Assembly (NCBI GenBank): GCA_965213855.1
Contig: CBDCAA010000007.1
Span: 1-64,000, forward strand
Source of the DNA: JBBROS01 sp965213855
Lineage (GTDB): Bacteria > Pseudomonadota > Alphaproteobacteria > Acetobacterales > Acetobacteraceae
Reading direction: 5' to 3'
DNA: 64,000 nt
Every line of letters starts with the position of its first letter. Position 1 is the first letter of the stretch. Shown piece by piece: positions 34,375-42,469 of this stretch. The notes under the pieces were generated by a model that did no database searches, had not been told where the DNA came from, and worked only from the letters and a program-made list of their open reading frames with translations. A program made the position numbers and the translations under genes.

Positions 34375-35787
34375 TCAGCCCACCCCCGCCGGCACCCGCA
34401 GATGCCAGTCCGTGTCGCGCTGATACGCATCGGCCACTTGCAGCACCCGCCCTTCGGCAAATGGTCGGCCCACGATCTGCAGGCCGATCGGGCAGCCGTT
34501 TCGATCGAGCCCGCACATCGCCGAGGCGGCCGGCAGGCCGAGATAGTTGAACGGCCGCGTGTTCGCCGACACGGCCATGAACCGGTGCTCCGTCCCGGGC
34601 GGGCCGCCATCGATATCCGTCTCGGCCAGGGTCGGCAGCGCGCTTGGGATCGTCGGCAGCACCAGCACGTCCACCTGCCCGAACACATCCGAGGCGAACG
34701 CCCGGAGCAGCGGCCCGCGGCCCGACAGCGCCTCCACGTAGTAGGCGGCCGGGATCGCGTAACCAGCATAGAGGCGGGCGCTCAGGTGCACGGCATAGTC
34801 TTGCGGCCGCTCGCGCATCCAGCGCGCGTGGATCGCCGCCCCCTCGCATCGCGAGACGATCCCCACATAGGCCGACACGGCGTCCATGTGCGGCAGCACC
34901 ACCGGCTGGACCGTCGCCCCCCGCCCGGCCAGCACGCGCGTCGCCGCGGCCACCGCATCGACGACCGCGTCGTCGGTCCCCATCAGGCCAGGGTTCGTCA
35001 CCAGCCCGATCCGCAACCCCGTCAGCCCGCCCGTCAGCCCGGCCTCGTAATCTGGCACGGCCTCGCGCGCGCTTGTCGGGTCAGCCGGGTCATGCCCGGC
35101 GATCACCCCCAGCACGCGGGCACAGTCCCGCGCCGTGCGCGTCAGCGGTCCCACGTTGTCCATGCTGAAACTCAGCGGCATCACCCCCGCCCGGCTCACC
35201 CGCGTCTGGGTCGGCTTCAGCCCGACCACGCCGCAGGCCGACGCCGGCAGCCGGATCGACCCACCCGTGTCCGATCCCAGCGCGCCATAGGCAAACCGCG
35301 CCGCGACCGCAGCGCCGGACCCGCTGGACGAGCCGCCAGTGATGTACGGCAGGTTCCAAGGGTTGTGGCAGTCGCCGTGATGCCGGTTATGGCCGGTCGG
35401 GTTCTGCGCGAACTCCGCCATGTTCAGCCCGGCGAACGTGACCGACCCGGCCGCATGCAGCCGGTCCAGCACCGTCGCTGTGCGCGGCGCCACCCAACCC
35501 TGGCGTATCGCCGAACCGCATGTGCTCACGTGGCCGGCCCGGTAGTACATGTCCTTGTGCGCCAGGGGCACGCCATGCAGCGGCCCCAGCGCCCCGCCCG
35601 CTTTGACGGCCGCGTCGGCGGCCTCGGCCGCCGCCATCGCCCCTGCGCGGTCGATCCAGATGGTCGCGTTCACCGCCGCTTCATGCGCATCGATCGCCGC
35701 CAGGCATCCCTCCAGCAGCGCGACAGACGTCGTCGCCCCGCTGCGGACGGCTTCGGCCGCGTCGACCAGGCTGTCGAAGCCGCTCAT
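34375..35787 (-). CDS. Amidase (amidase-signature family)
   Basis: A 470-residue Ser-cisSer-Lys amidase. The catalytic Lys is in GVPLAHKDMYYRAG (about 78), the Gly/Ser-rich signature is GGSSSGSGAAVAARFAYGAL (about 150-169), and the nucleophile Ser is in SDTGGSIRLPASACGVVGLK (about 176). The C-terminal PFNYLGLPAASAMCGLDRNG is usual in the GatA/AtzE-like branch. The ATG at 35787 overlaps the stop of the small upstream gene. As the last gene of a Dpp-type importer operon, it probably hydrolyses the imported amide. Confidence 0.9.
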   Translation of the reverse strand: MSGFDSLVDAAEAVRSGATTSVALLEGCLAAIDAHEAAVNATIWIDRAGAMAAAEAADAAVKAGGALGPLHGVPLAHKDMYYRAGHVSTCGSAIRQGWVAPRTATVLDRLHAAGSVTFAGLNMAEFAQNPTGHNRHHGDCHNPWNLPYITGGSSSGSGAAVAARFAYGALGSDTGGSIRLPASACGVVGLKPTQTRVSRAGVMPLSFSMDNVGPLTRTARDCARVLGVIAGHDPADPTSAREAVPDYEAGLTGGLTGLRIGLVTNPGLMGTDDAVVDAVAAATRVLAGRGATVQPVVLPHMDAVSAYVGIVSRCEGAAIHARWMRERPQDYAVHLSARLYAGYAIPAAYYVEALSGRGPLLRAFASDVFGQVDVLVLPTIPSALPTLAETDIDGGPPGTEHRFMAVSANTRPFNYLGLPAASAMCGLDRNGCPIGLQIVGRPFAEGRVLQVADAYQRDTDWHLRVPAGVG

Positions 35788-35981
35788 TCCTTGAACGCCT
35801 GCAGCGCGCTCTCGAACGAACTCGGCTCGTCCTCGAACTGGAGCCGGTCGCGCTGCGCCTCGAACGCGCGGATCGTGCCGGCAAGATCGGCCGCCAGTCG
35901 CCGCGCCACGTCGTTGGGCACCCCGATTCCGTGCCACGCGGCGATGGTGGCCTCGGTCATGGCTGTAAATTCGTCCGTCAT
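35784..35981 (-). CDS. Small GatC/AtzG-like amidase partner
   Basis: A 65-residue protein beginning MTDEFTAMTEATIAAWHGIG after an AGGAG at about 35992-35988. It ends with an acidic helix (FEDEPSSFESALQAFKE). Size, helical character and 4-base overlap with the amidase match the GatC/AtzG arrangement, in which a short helical subunit wraps around an amidase. The family assignment is by context and shape, not by a strong motif. Confidence 0.6.
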   Translation of the reverse strand: MTDEFTAMTEATIAAWHGIGVPNDVARRLAADLAGTIRAFEAQRDRLQFEDEPSSFESALQAFKE

Positions 35982-35992
35982 CTCTAGTCTCC

Positions 35993-36961
35993 TCACGCCG
36001 CCATCTCGTCCCCTAGCCGGATGCACCGCGCCGTCCGCCCCGGCCCCAGCGCCCGCTCCAGCGGCACCCCCGCCAGGCACGCGTCCCGCACCGCCGGGCA
36101 GCGGGGCGCGAAGGCGCAGCCGGGCGGCGGGCGGCGCAGGTCGGGCGGCGAGCCGGGGATCGCCGAGATCTCCGCCCCGCCCTCCCGGATCACCGACGCC
36201 AGCAATCCCCGCGTATAGGGGTGCGCCGGCCGCCGCAGGACATCGCGCACCGCCCCCTGCTCGACGATCTGCCCGGCATACATCACCGCCACCCGGTCCG
36301 CGACCTCCGCCGCGACGCCCAGATCATGCGTCACGATGACCATGCCCATGCCCAGGCTCCGCTGCAGGTCCCGCAGCAGCACCAGCACCTGGATCTGCAC
36401 CGTTGCGTCCAGCGCCGTCGTCGGCTCGTCGGCGAGCAGCAGGCGCGGGCGGCACGACAGCGCCATCGCGATCACCACCCGCTGCCGCAACCCGCCGCTC
36501 AACTGGTGCGGATACGCGTCGAGCCGCCGCGCCGCGTCCGGCACGCGCACGAACTCGAGCACCTCCAGCGCCCGCGCCCGCGCTGCCGCCCGCCCGAGCC
36601 CGAGATGGATCCGCACCGTCTCCTCGATCTGCTGGCCGACGGTGTAGACCGGGTCCAGCGCGGTCATCGGCTCCTGGAACACCATCGCCGCGGCGCCGCC
36701 GCGCAGGTCCCGCAGCGCCCGGCCCGACAGCCGCATCACATCCTGCCCCTCGACCCGCACGCCGCCCGAAACACGCGCCTGCGGCGGCAGCAGCCGCATC
36801 AGCGCCCGCATCGAGACGGACTTGCCCGAGCCGCTTTCGCCCAGCAGGCACAATACTTCGCCCGGCATCACCTGCAGGCTCACGCCCCGCACTGCCTGGG
36901 TGGCATCCGGCCCGGCGCCGAACCGCACCTGAAGGTCCTCCAGCTCCGCCAGCGGCGTCAT
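35993..36961 (-). CDS. Dpp/Opp ABC transporter ATP-binding protein, DppD-like
   Basis: A 322-residue ATPase. Walker A GESGSGKSVS (about 43), signature LSGGLRQRVVIAMAL, Walker B LLLADEPTTALD, H-loop VIVTHDLGVAAEVADRV. The C-terminal oligopeptide-transporter extension has PGSPPDLRRPPPGCAFAPRC with further Cys, a DppD/F [4Fe-4S]-type cysteine cluster. The ATG at 36961 overlaps the DppF-like stop. Confidence 0.93.
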   Translation of the reverse strand: MTPLAELEDLQVRFGAGPDATQAVRGVSLQVMPGEVLCLLGESGSGKSVSMRALMRLLPPQARVSGGVRVEGQDVMRLSGRALRDLRGGAAAMVFQEPMTALDPVYTVGQQIEETVRIHLGLGRAAARARALEVLEFVRVPDAARRLDAYPHQLSGGLRQRVVIAMALSCRPRLLLADEPTTALDATVQIQVLVLLRDLQRSLGMGMVIVTHDLGVAAEVADRVAVMYAGQIVEQGAVRDVLRRPAHPYTRGLLASVIREGGAEISAIPGSPPDLRRPPPGCAFAPRCPAVRDACLAGVPLERALGPGRTARCIRLGDEMAA

Positions 36962-37971
36962 GCGGCCGCCCGGGAGTGGCCGGAGGCCGGGCGGAGCATG
37001 TGGCAGGCGGCGTCGTGCCCGTCGATGGCCGGCGGCGCCGGCGCGGTCGCGGCGCAGACGTCCTCCGCGTAGGGGCACCGGGTGCGGAACCGGCAGCCGC
37101 TGGGCGGGTTCGCGGGCGACGGCGGATCCCCGGTGATCGGCGCCGCCACGACACGGTGGTCCGGGTCCATGCTGAGCCGCGACGCGAGCAGCGCGCGCGT
37201 GTAGGGATGGAGCGGCTGCGCGAACACCTGGTCCGCCGGGCCGCTCTCGGCGACGCAGCCCAGATACATGACCAGCACGCGGTCGCTGACGTGCCGCACC
37301 ACCGAGAGGTCGTGGCTGATGAACACGTAGGTGAGCCCGAGCTGCCGCTTCAGCTGGGCCAGCAGGTTCAGCACCTGCGCCTCGACGGACTTGTCCAGGG
37401 CCGAGACGGCTTCGTCCAGGATGACCAGGCGCGGCCCCAATGCGAGTGCGCGGGCGATGTTCACGCGCTGCTTCTGCCCACCGGAGAGTTCGTGCGGATA
37501 GCGTGGCCCGAACAGCGCCGGGTCGAGCCCGACGCGGCGCAGCGCCTCGTTCGCCTCGTCCGCCGCCTGCCGCCGGCTGCGCCCCAGCACCAGCGGCCCG
37601 AACCCCACGCTGTCCCGCACCGGCATGCGCGGATTGAGCGAACTGGCGCTGTCCTGGAACACCATCTGCGCCTGCCGCCGCAGGTCCTGCAGGGCGATTC
37701 CACGGGGGGCGCCCACCGCCTCGCCATCGAACACCAGGTCACCCCGGTCGGGCCGGATCAGGTGCAGCAGCAGCCGGGCCAAGGTGCTCTTGCCGCACCC
37801 GCTCTCCCCGACCACGCCCAGCGTCTCGCCTTTGGCGACGGTGAACGACACCCCGTCCACCGCCCGCACCGCCCCCCCGCCCGGCAGCGGGAAATGCTTC
37901 TGCAGCCCGTCGGCGATCAGCATCGGCTGCCCCGGCCCGCCGCGGTCGCGGATGTCGACGGCGGCGCTCAC
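36958..37971 (-). CDS. Dpp/Opp ABC transporter ATP-binding protein, DppF-like
   Basis: A 337-residue ATPase. The GTG at 37971 follows GGGAGGGGGAAAGG. Walker A GESGCGKST, signature ELSGGQKQRVNIARAL, Walker B LVILDEAVSALD (Ala replaces the usual Pro of DEPVSALD), H-loop FISHDLSVVRHVSDRV, and the C-terminal FRTRCPYAEDVC cysteine cluster. It sits second in the ATPase pair. Between it and the permease gene lies a large palindrome (37989-38075). Confidence 0.92.
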   Translation of the reverse strand: MSAAVDIRDRGGPGQPMLIADGLQKHFPLPGGGAVRAVDGVSFTVAKGETLGVVGESGCGKSTLARLLLHLIRPDRGDLVFDGEAVGAPRGIALQDLRRQAQMVFQDSASSLNPRMPVRDSVGFGPLVLGRSRRQAADEANEALRRVGLDPALFGPRYPHELSGGQKQRVNIARALALGPRLVILDEAVSALDKSVEAQVLNLLAQLKRQLGLTYVFISHDLSVVRHVSDRVLVMYLGCVAESGPADQVFAQPLHPYTRALLASRLSMDPDHRVVAAPITGDPPSPANPPSGCRFRTRCPYAEDVCAATAPAPPAIDGHDAACHMLRPASGHSRAAA

Positions 37972-37988
37972 CCTTTCCCCCTCCCGTC

Positions 37989-38075
37989 CAGGGAGGGGCC
38001 GGGGGTGGGTAAGGCCAGCACGACCCATGCCGAAACCAGCGCTGGCCTTCGCGACCCACCCCCGGCCCCTCCCTG
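37989..38075. repeat. Large inverted repeat inside the dpp operon (REP-like, copy 3)
   Basis: A 22-base arm (37989-38010) is the exact reverse complement of 38054-38075. A further 9-bp pair (AAGGCCAGC at 38011-38019 with GCTGGCCTT at 38041-38049) is offset by a 4-base bulge (CGCG). The apical loop is 38020-38040. It lies between the DppC-like stop and the DppF-like start. The transcript would form a very stable hairpin, likely to protect or attenuate mRNA between permease and ATPase genes. The arm sequence is related to the short palindromes at 8280, 33199 and 42414. Confidence 0.8.
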
Positions 38076-38101
38076 CCAGGGGGGGGAGAAGAATGCGATG
38101 C

Positions 38102-38995
38102 TCACCTGATCCGCACGTCCATCGCCGAGCGCAGCCCGTCGCTGACCAGGTTGAAGCACATGCTGGTCAGGAAGATCGCCGCCCCCGGCACCGCGCACAC
38201 CCAGGGCTGCACGTAGATCGACTGCCGCAGGGTGCTCAGCATCAGCCCCCAATCCGGGATCGGCGGACGCACCCCCAGGCCGAGGAACGACAGACCCGAC
38301 GCCAGCAGGATGGACACGCTCACCAGGCTCGACGCGTACACCAGCACCGGCGCTAGCACGTTGCCGAGCAGGTGATGCCGCACGATCATCAGGTGCCCGG
38401 CGCCCGTCGCCCGCGCCGCCTCGACGAAGTCCAGGTTGCGCACCTGCGTCGTCGCCGTCTCCGCCACCCGGCACACCGCCGGGATGAACACCAGCGCCAG
38501 CGCGATCATGCCGTTCAGCATGCCGCCGCCCATCGCGCCCGAGATCGCGACCGCCAGCAGCACGGACGGAAAGGCGTAGAACACGTCCATCACCCGCATG
38601 ATGAGCGTGCCGACCCAGCCGCCGGCATAGCCCGCGACCACGCCCAAGGTGCCGCCGACCAGGCCCGCGACGACGACCGGCGCGACTCCCATCAGCAGCG
38701 ACGTGCGGCCGCCATACAGGATGCGCGTCAGGATATCCCGCCCCAGCTCGTCCGTGCCCAGCCAATGCCCGCGAAACCCGAACGGCTTCAGCCGCAGGAT
38801 GATGCCTTCCTTGAACGGGTCGAACGGCGCCAGCAACGGTGCGAACACGGCCGAGAGCACGATCGCCAGCAGCAACAGGCAGAACACCACCGTCACCGGA
38901 TCCCGCCGCAGCCGCCGGCCCACCATGCCCCAATAGCCCGGCGCCGCGTCCGGGCGCGCCTCGGGAGCCACTGGCAGGGCCAGGGCCTGGCTCAC
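38102..38995 (-). CDS. Dpp/Opp ABC transporter permease, DppC-like
   Basis: A 297-residue inner-membrane permease beginning at GTG 38995, which overlaps the DppB-like stop. After a cytoplasmic N-tail there is one helix (VVFCLLLLAIVLSAVFAPLL), then HWLGTDELGRDILTRILYGG, the diagnostic DppC segment, five more helices and the EAA loop DFVEAARATGAGHLMIVRHH. It ends FNLVSDGLRSAMDVRIR, a standard C-terminus. Confidence 0.94.
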   Translation of the reverse strand: MSQALALPVAPEARPDAAPGYWGMVGRRLRRDPVTVVFCLLLLAIVLSAVFAPLLAPFDPFKEGIILRLKPFGFRGHWLGTDELGRDILTRILYGGRTSLLMGVAPVVVAGLVGGTLGVVAGYAGGWVGTLIMRVMDVFYAFPSVLLAVAISGAMGGGMLNGMIALALVFIPAVCRVAETATTQVRNLDFVEAARATGAGHLMIVRHHLLGNVLAPVLVYASSLVSVSILLASGLSFLGLGVRPPIPDWGLMLSTLRQSIYVQPWVCAVPGAAIFLTSMCFNLVSDGLRSAMDVRIR

Positions 38996-39960
38996 GCGCG
39001 GCGCACCCGCGGATCGATCGCTGTCTGCATCAGGTCGACGACCAGGTTGGTCGCGACGAAGATCAAGGCCAGGCTCAGGATCGCGCCCTGCAGGACGGGG
39101 ACGTCGCGGTTGACGATCGCACGCCCGAGCAACGTGCCGGAGCCGGGCCAGGCGAACACCGGCTCCACCAGGATCGACCCGCCCATCAGGTAGCCGAACT
39201 GCAGCCCCATCACCGCCAGCATGCCCGGCGCCGCGTTCTTTAGCACGTGCCGCACCACCGCCCATTCACCGAGGCCCTTGGCGCGCAGCGTGGTCACGAA
39301 ATCCTGGCTGCGCACCTCCAGCACGGCCGCCCGGGTCGTCCGCGCGATGATCCCGACCGGCACCATGGCGAGCGTGATGACGGGCAACACCAGGTAACGG
39401 AGATCGTCCGGATGGAAGGCGGAGAACGCACCCGAGCCGCTCGGCCCCATCCCGGACGCAGGCAGCCAACTCAGCTCGACGGCGAACACGATCACCATCA
39501 CCAGGCCGAGCCAATAGTTCGGCACGCTGACGCCCATCACCGCCGTGCCCGTCACCAGCCGGTCGATCATGCGCCCCAGCCGCGTCGGCGACACGCAGCC
39601 GGCGATGGTGCCGAGCGTGCCGCCGATCACGAACGACAGCGGCACGGCGAAGATCGCCAGCTCCACCGTGTTCAGCAACGCCCCGCCCACCTCCTGCGAG
39701 ACGGGGCGCCGGGTCGCGACCGACAGGCCGAAATCCCCCTGCAACGCCCGCCATAGCCAGTTCACGAACTGCACCGGCAGCGGCTTGTCGAAGCCGTAGG
39801 CCCGCTTGACCGTCTCGATCATCTCCTGGTTCGCATCCGGCGGCAGGACGGCCTGCAGCGGGTCCCCGGGCGCCAGATAGACCAGCATGAAGCACACCAG
39901 GCTGACCCCGAACGCGATCGGCAGCGCGTAGATCAGCCGCCAGAGGATGACCCGCGCCAT
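38992..39960 (-). CDS. Dpp/Opp ABC transporter permease, DppB-like
   Basis: A 322-residue permease with the DppB N-terminus (YALPIAFGVSLVCFMLVYLA, then PGDPLQAVL), six hydrophobic segments and the EAA loop DFVTTLRAKGLGEWAVVRHV. It ends with the conserved INRDVPVLQGAILSLALIFV and LVDLMQTAIDPRVR. It follows the binding-protein gene by 7 bases. Confidence 0.94.
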   Translation of the reverse strand: MARVILWRLIYALPIAFGVSLVCFMLVYLAPGDPLQAVLPPDANQEMIETVKRAYGFDKPLPVQFVNWLWRALQGDFGLSVATRRPVSQEVGGALLNTVELAIFAVPLSFVIGGTLGTIAGCVSPTRLGRMIDRLVTGTAVMGVSVPNYWLGLVMVIVFAVELSWLPASGMGPSGSGAFSAFHPDDLRYLVLPVITLAMVPVGIIARTTRAAVLEVRSQDFVTTLRAKGLGEWAVVRHVLKNAAPGMLAVMGLQFGYLMGGSILVEPVFAWPGSGTLLGRAIVNRDVPVLQGAILSLALIFVATNLVVDLMQTAIDPRVRRA

Positions 39961-39967
39961 CCCCGCG

Positions 39968-41539
39968 CTACTTCGAGACGGTGATCGGCGTCAGGTCCTG
40001 GAACCAGCTCTGCGCCTGCACGAACCCGTGCACCTTGGGCGAGATCGCGCGTGGGTTGAGGTCGTGCACGACCCAGATAAACGGCGCCTCCTCGACCATT
40101 TTCTCGTGCATGTGCTCGAGGATCGTGAGCCGCTTGGCCGGGTCGAACTCGTTGAACGCCGCCCCGATCAAGTCCTCCATCTCGGGTGAGGTATAGTGCC
40201 CCCAGTTGCTGCCGTTGGGCGACCACTGCGCCCGCTGCGTGAACCGCGTCATGCCGGCGATCGGGTCCTGGATCGAGCGGCTCACGTTGTTCGCGTCCAC
40301 CCCCGGCGGCGGCGGCACCCGGCTCAGCGCCAGCAGCGCGTTCCAGTCCATCACCTGCAGCGTGACCTCAAACCCGGCCTCCTCCATCTGCGACTTCACC
40401 AGCTCGTTCATCGGCAGCGGCTGCATCTGCCCCGACCCCGACGTGCTGATCGCCAGCGTCACCTTGCACGGCAGGCACCCGGCCGCCTGCAGCAGCGCAT
40501 GCGCCTTGGCCACGTCGTGCGTGTAGGGCTTCGGGTGCCCGTACCACTCCGTCCCCGGCGGGAACGCGACCGGCGCGGCGATCGCGATGCCGCCCAGCAG
40601 TTCCACCACGTCGTCGCGGTTGATGGCGAAGTTCGCCGCCTGCCGCACCCGCACGTCCTTGAACGGCCCGGCTTCGGTGTTGAGCTGGTAGGGCCAGACA
40701 TGCGGATACGTGTTGGTCACGATCACCATGCCCGAGGACTTCAGCCGCGGCAGCGCATCGGGGCTCGGCGCCTCGACGAAGTTCACCTGCCCGCTCAGCA
40801 GTGCCGCCGTCCGCGTGCTCGCCTCCGGCATCGGCAGCAGCACCAGCCGGTCCTGCTTCGGCACCCGCCCCTTGTCCCAGTAGTCGGGGTTGGGCACGAA
40901 CTCGAGCCGCTCGTGCGGCACCACCCGGTCGAACTTGTAGGGTCCCGTGCCGGACGGCTGCTCGGCATACTTCGCCCAGTCGTACTTGACCGCCTCGGCC
41001 CGGCACTTGCTCGTCATTACGACGAAGCTCATCTCATACGGGAACAACGAACTCGGCGTCTTGGTCGTCAGCGCCACCGTATGGTCGTCGACCTTCTCCA
41101 CCTTGGCAAAGTTCGGCAGATACGCCCGGCTGAGCGCAAATTGCTGCGGGTTCCACTGCGGCGCCTTCTCGTCGAACCGCCCGAAGTTCCACACCACCGC
41201 ATCCGCGTCGAACGGGCATCCGTCATGGAACTTCACGCCCTCGCGCAGCGTGAACACCCACCGCTTGTGATCCTCGGGGTCGATCGCCCAGGCCGTCGCC
41301 AGCCCGGGCTTGATCTCGGCCGCCTTGTCGGACCGGCTGAGGTCCCAGTTGACGAGCGAATCATACAGGCTGAGCGCGACGAAGCGGAACCCCTCGAACC
41401 CCTGGTCAGGGTTGCCGCCCGTCGTCGGGATGTCGCCCGCGGTCATCGCGACCGTCAGCACGCCTTCGGAGCGGGCCGGGCTGGCAAGCGCGAGCAGGGC
41501 GGCGGCGGCAAGGGTCGAGAGACGGGCAAACCGGGCCAT
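39968..41539 (-). CDS. Dpp/Opp ABC transporter substrate-binding protein
   Basis: A 523-residue family 5 solute-binding protein. The start at 41539 opens a signal peptide (LSTLAAAALLALASPARSEG). Family segments are RWVFTLREGVKFHDGCPFDA, GTGPYKFDRVVPHERLEFVP and VRQAANFAINRDDVV. It delivers ligand to the permeases encoded downstream. With an amidase in the same operon, the ligand may be a peptide, an amide or an opine-like compound. It is the first gene of the minus-strand unit, with its promoter expected in 41540-41681. Confidence 0.93.
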   Translation of the reverse strand: MARFARLSTLAAAALLALASPARSEGVLTVAMTAGDIPTTGGNPDQGFEGFRFVALSLYDSLVNWDLSRSDKAAEIKPGLATAWAIDPEDHKRWVFTLREGVKFHDGCPFDADAVVWNFGRFDEKAPQWNPQQFALSRAYLPNFAKVEKVDDHTVALTTKTPSSLFPYEMSFVVMTSKCRAEAVKYDWAKYAEQPSGTGPYKFDRVVPHERLEFVPNPDYWDKGRVPKQDRLVLLPMPEASTRTAALLSGQVNFVEAPSPDALPRLKSSGMVIVTNTYPHVWPYQLNTEAGPFKDVRVRQAANFAINRDDVVELLGGIAIAAPVAFPPGTEWYGHPKPYTHDVAKAHALLQAAGCLPCKVTLAISTSGSGQMQPLPMNELVKSQMEEAGFEVTLQVMDWNALLALSRVPPPPGVDANNVSRSIQDPIAGMTRFTQRAQWSPNGSNWGHYTSPEMEDLIGAAFNEFDPAKRLTILEHMHEKMVEEAPFIWVVHDLNPRAISPKVHGFVQAQSWFQDLTPITVSK

Positions 41540-41681
41540 CGGGCGCTCCACGAGACAGTCACCGTAGCGTGAGGCGCAGCCCCGCCAGGCGCAACGGAAT
41601 TGGCGCCCGCGCAACCGGCTTTTCGACCCTCCCGGACCGGAACTGCATAACCCGCCGCCCGGCCGCCTCCCGCTTGGGCAA

Positions 41682-41978
41682 TCAGGCCGGCCTGTAACCC
41701 TCGACGAGTGCCACGTGCGACCGCGTCGCCTCCATCCGCAGCGTCAGCAACGGCGCGTACGCCTCCCCGTCGTAGAACGCCCGCGCCGCCGTCATCGACG
41801 GGAATTCGATGATGACGACACGGTCCAACCCGAACGTCCCCTCCTTCGGATCCACCGCACCCGCCCGGACGAGATAGCGCCCCCCATACTGGGCGACGAC
41901 CGCCGGCACCGCGGCGCTGTAAGCCGCAAACCGCTCCGGATCCGTCACCGTGAGGTTCGCCACCAGGTATGCAGCCAT
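41682..41978 (-). CDS. DUF1330 domain protein
   Basis: A 98-residue ferredoxin-like dimeric alpha/beta barrel protein. DUF1330 signatures are AYLVANLTVTDPERFAAYSA, GGRYLVRAGAV and LDRVVIIEFPSMTAARAFYD. Its biochemical role is not established. The ATG at 41978 leaves 23 bases to the GtrA stop upstream, so it may be the last gene of the cysQ-sua5-gtrA unit. Confidence 0.88.
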   Translation of the reverse strand: MAAYLVANLTVTDPERFAAYSAAVPAVVAQYGGRYLVRAGAVDPKEGTFGLDRVVIIEFPSMTAARAFYDGEAYAPLLTLRMEATRSHVALVEGYRPA

Positions 41979-42001
41979 CGCTCGAACCTCCCTATGCCGG
42001 A

Positions 42002-42469
42002 TCACCGCCTCCGGAAAACCAGCTGCCGTGTCGCGAAGAAGTTCGCGAACATTCCCGCCAGCGACCCGGCCGCCACCGCCAGCACCGGATAGTCCCGGCA
42101 TACCGCGCTGACCGTCACGAGGGTGAAGAACATGCCCCGGTTCAGCACCAGCCCCGACAGGTTCGCTCCAAGAAAAGCCAGCCACTGCCGCCAAACCGGC
42201 CCCTCGGCGTGGGCCGCGAACGTCCAGAGCCGGTTGAACGCAAACGTCCAGGTCGCCGCCACCAGATACGATACCGCCCCCGCGCCATACAGGCCCAACG
42301 ACGTCCGGCATATATAGACCACCGCCGTATCGACTGGCACCCCGCTCGCCCCAACGATCGCAAACCGCAGGAAACTCCGGAACAACGCCCGCCGCGTGGA
42401 CCGCCGCAACGCTCCCTTTCCCGCCGCCGGGAGAGGGCCGGGGCGAGCGTGTCCGAGGTCATCGCTCAC
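42002..42469 (-). CDS. GtrA-like membrane protein
   Basis: A 155-residue protein with four membrane segments of the GtrA family (FLRFAIVGASGVPVDTAVVY, YLVAATWTFAFNRLWTF, LVLNRGMFFTLVTVSAV, AGSLAGMFANFFATRQLVF). GtrA proteins help flip undecaprenyl-linked sugars or act in cell-surface polysaccharide synthesis. The GTG at 42469 overlaps the Sua5 stop (GTGA). The first 30 codons include the REP-like palindrome at 42414, so the N-terminus may have been extended by that repeat. Confidence 0.8.
   Translation of the reverse strand: MSDDLGHARPGPLPAAGKGALRRSTRRALFRSFLRFAIVGASGVPVDTAVVYICRTSLGLYGAGAVSYLVAATWTFAFNRLWTFAAHAEGPVWRQWLAFLGANLSGLVLNRGMFFTLVTVSAVCRDYPVLAVAAGSLAGMFANFFATRQLVFRRR
42414..42437. 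repeat. REP-like palindrome inside gtrA, copy 4
   Basis: CCCTTTCCCG (42414-42423) pairs with CGGGAGAGGG (42428-42437) with one G-T pair, and is followed by CCGGGGCGAG. It is the same family as at 33199 and 37989, here lying within the N-terminal codons of the GtrA-like gene. Confidence 0.55.
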
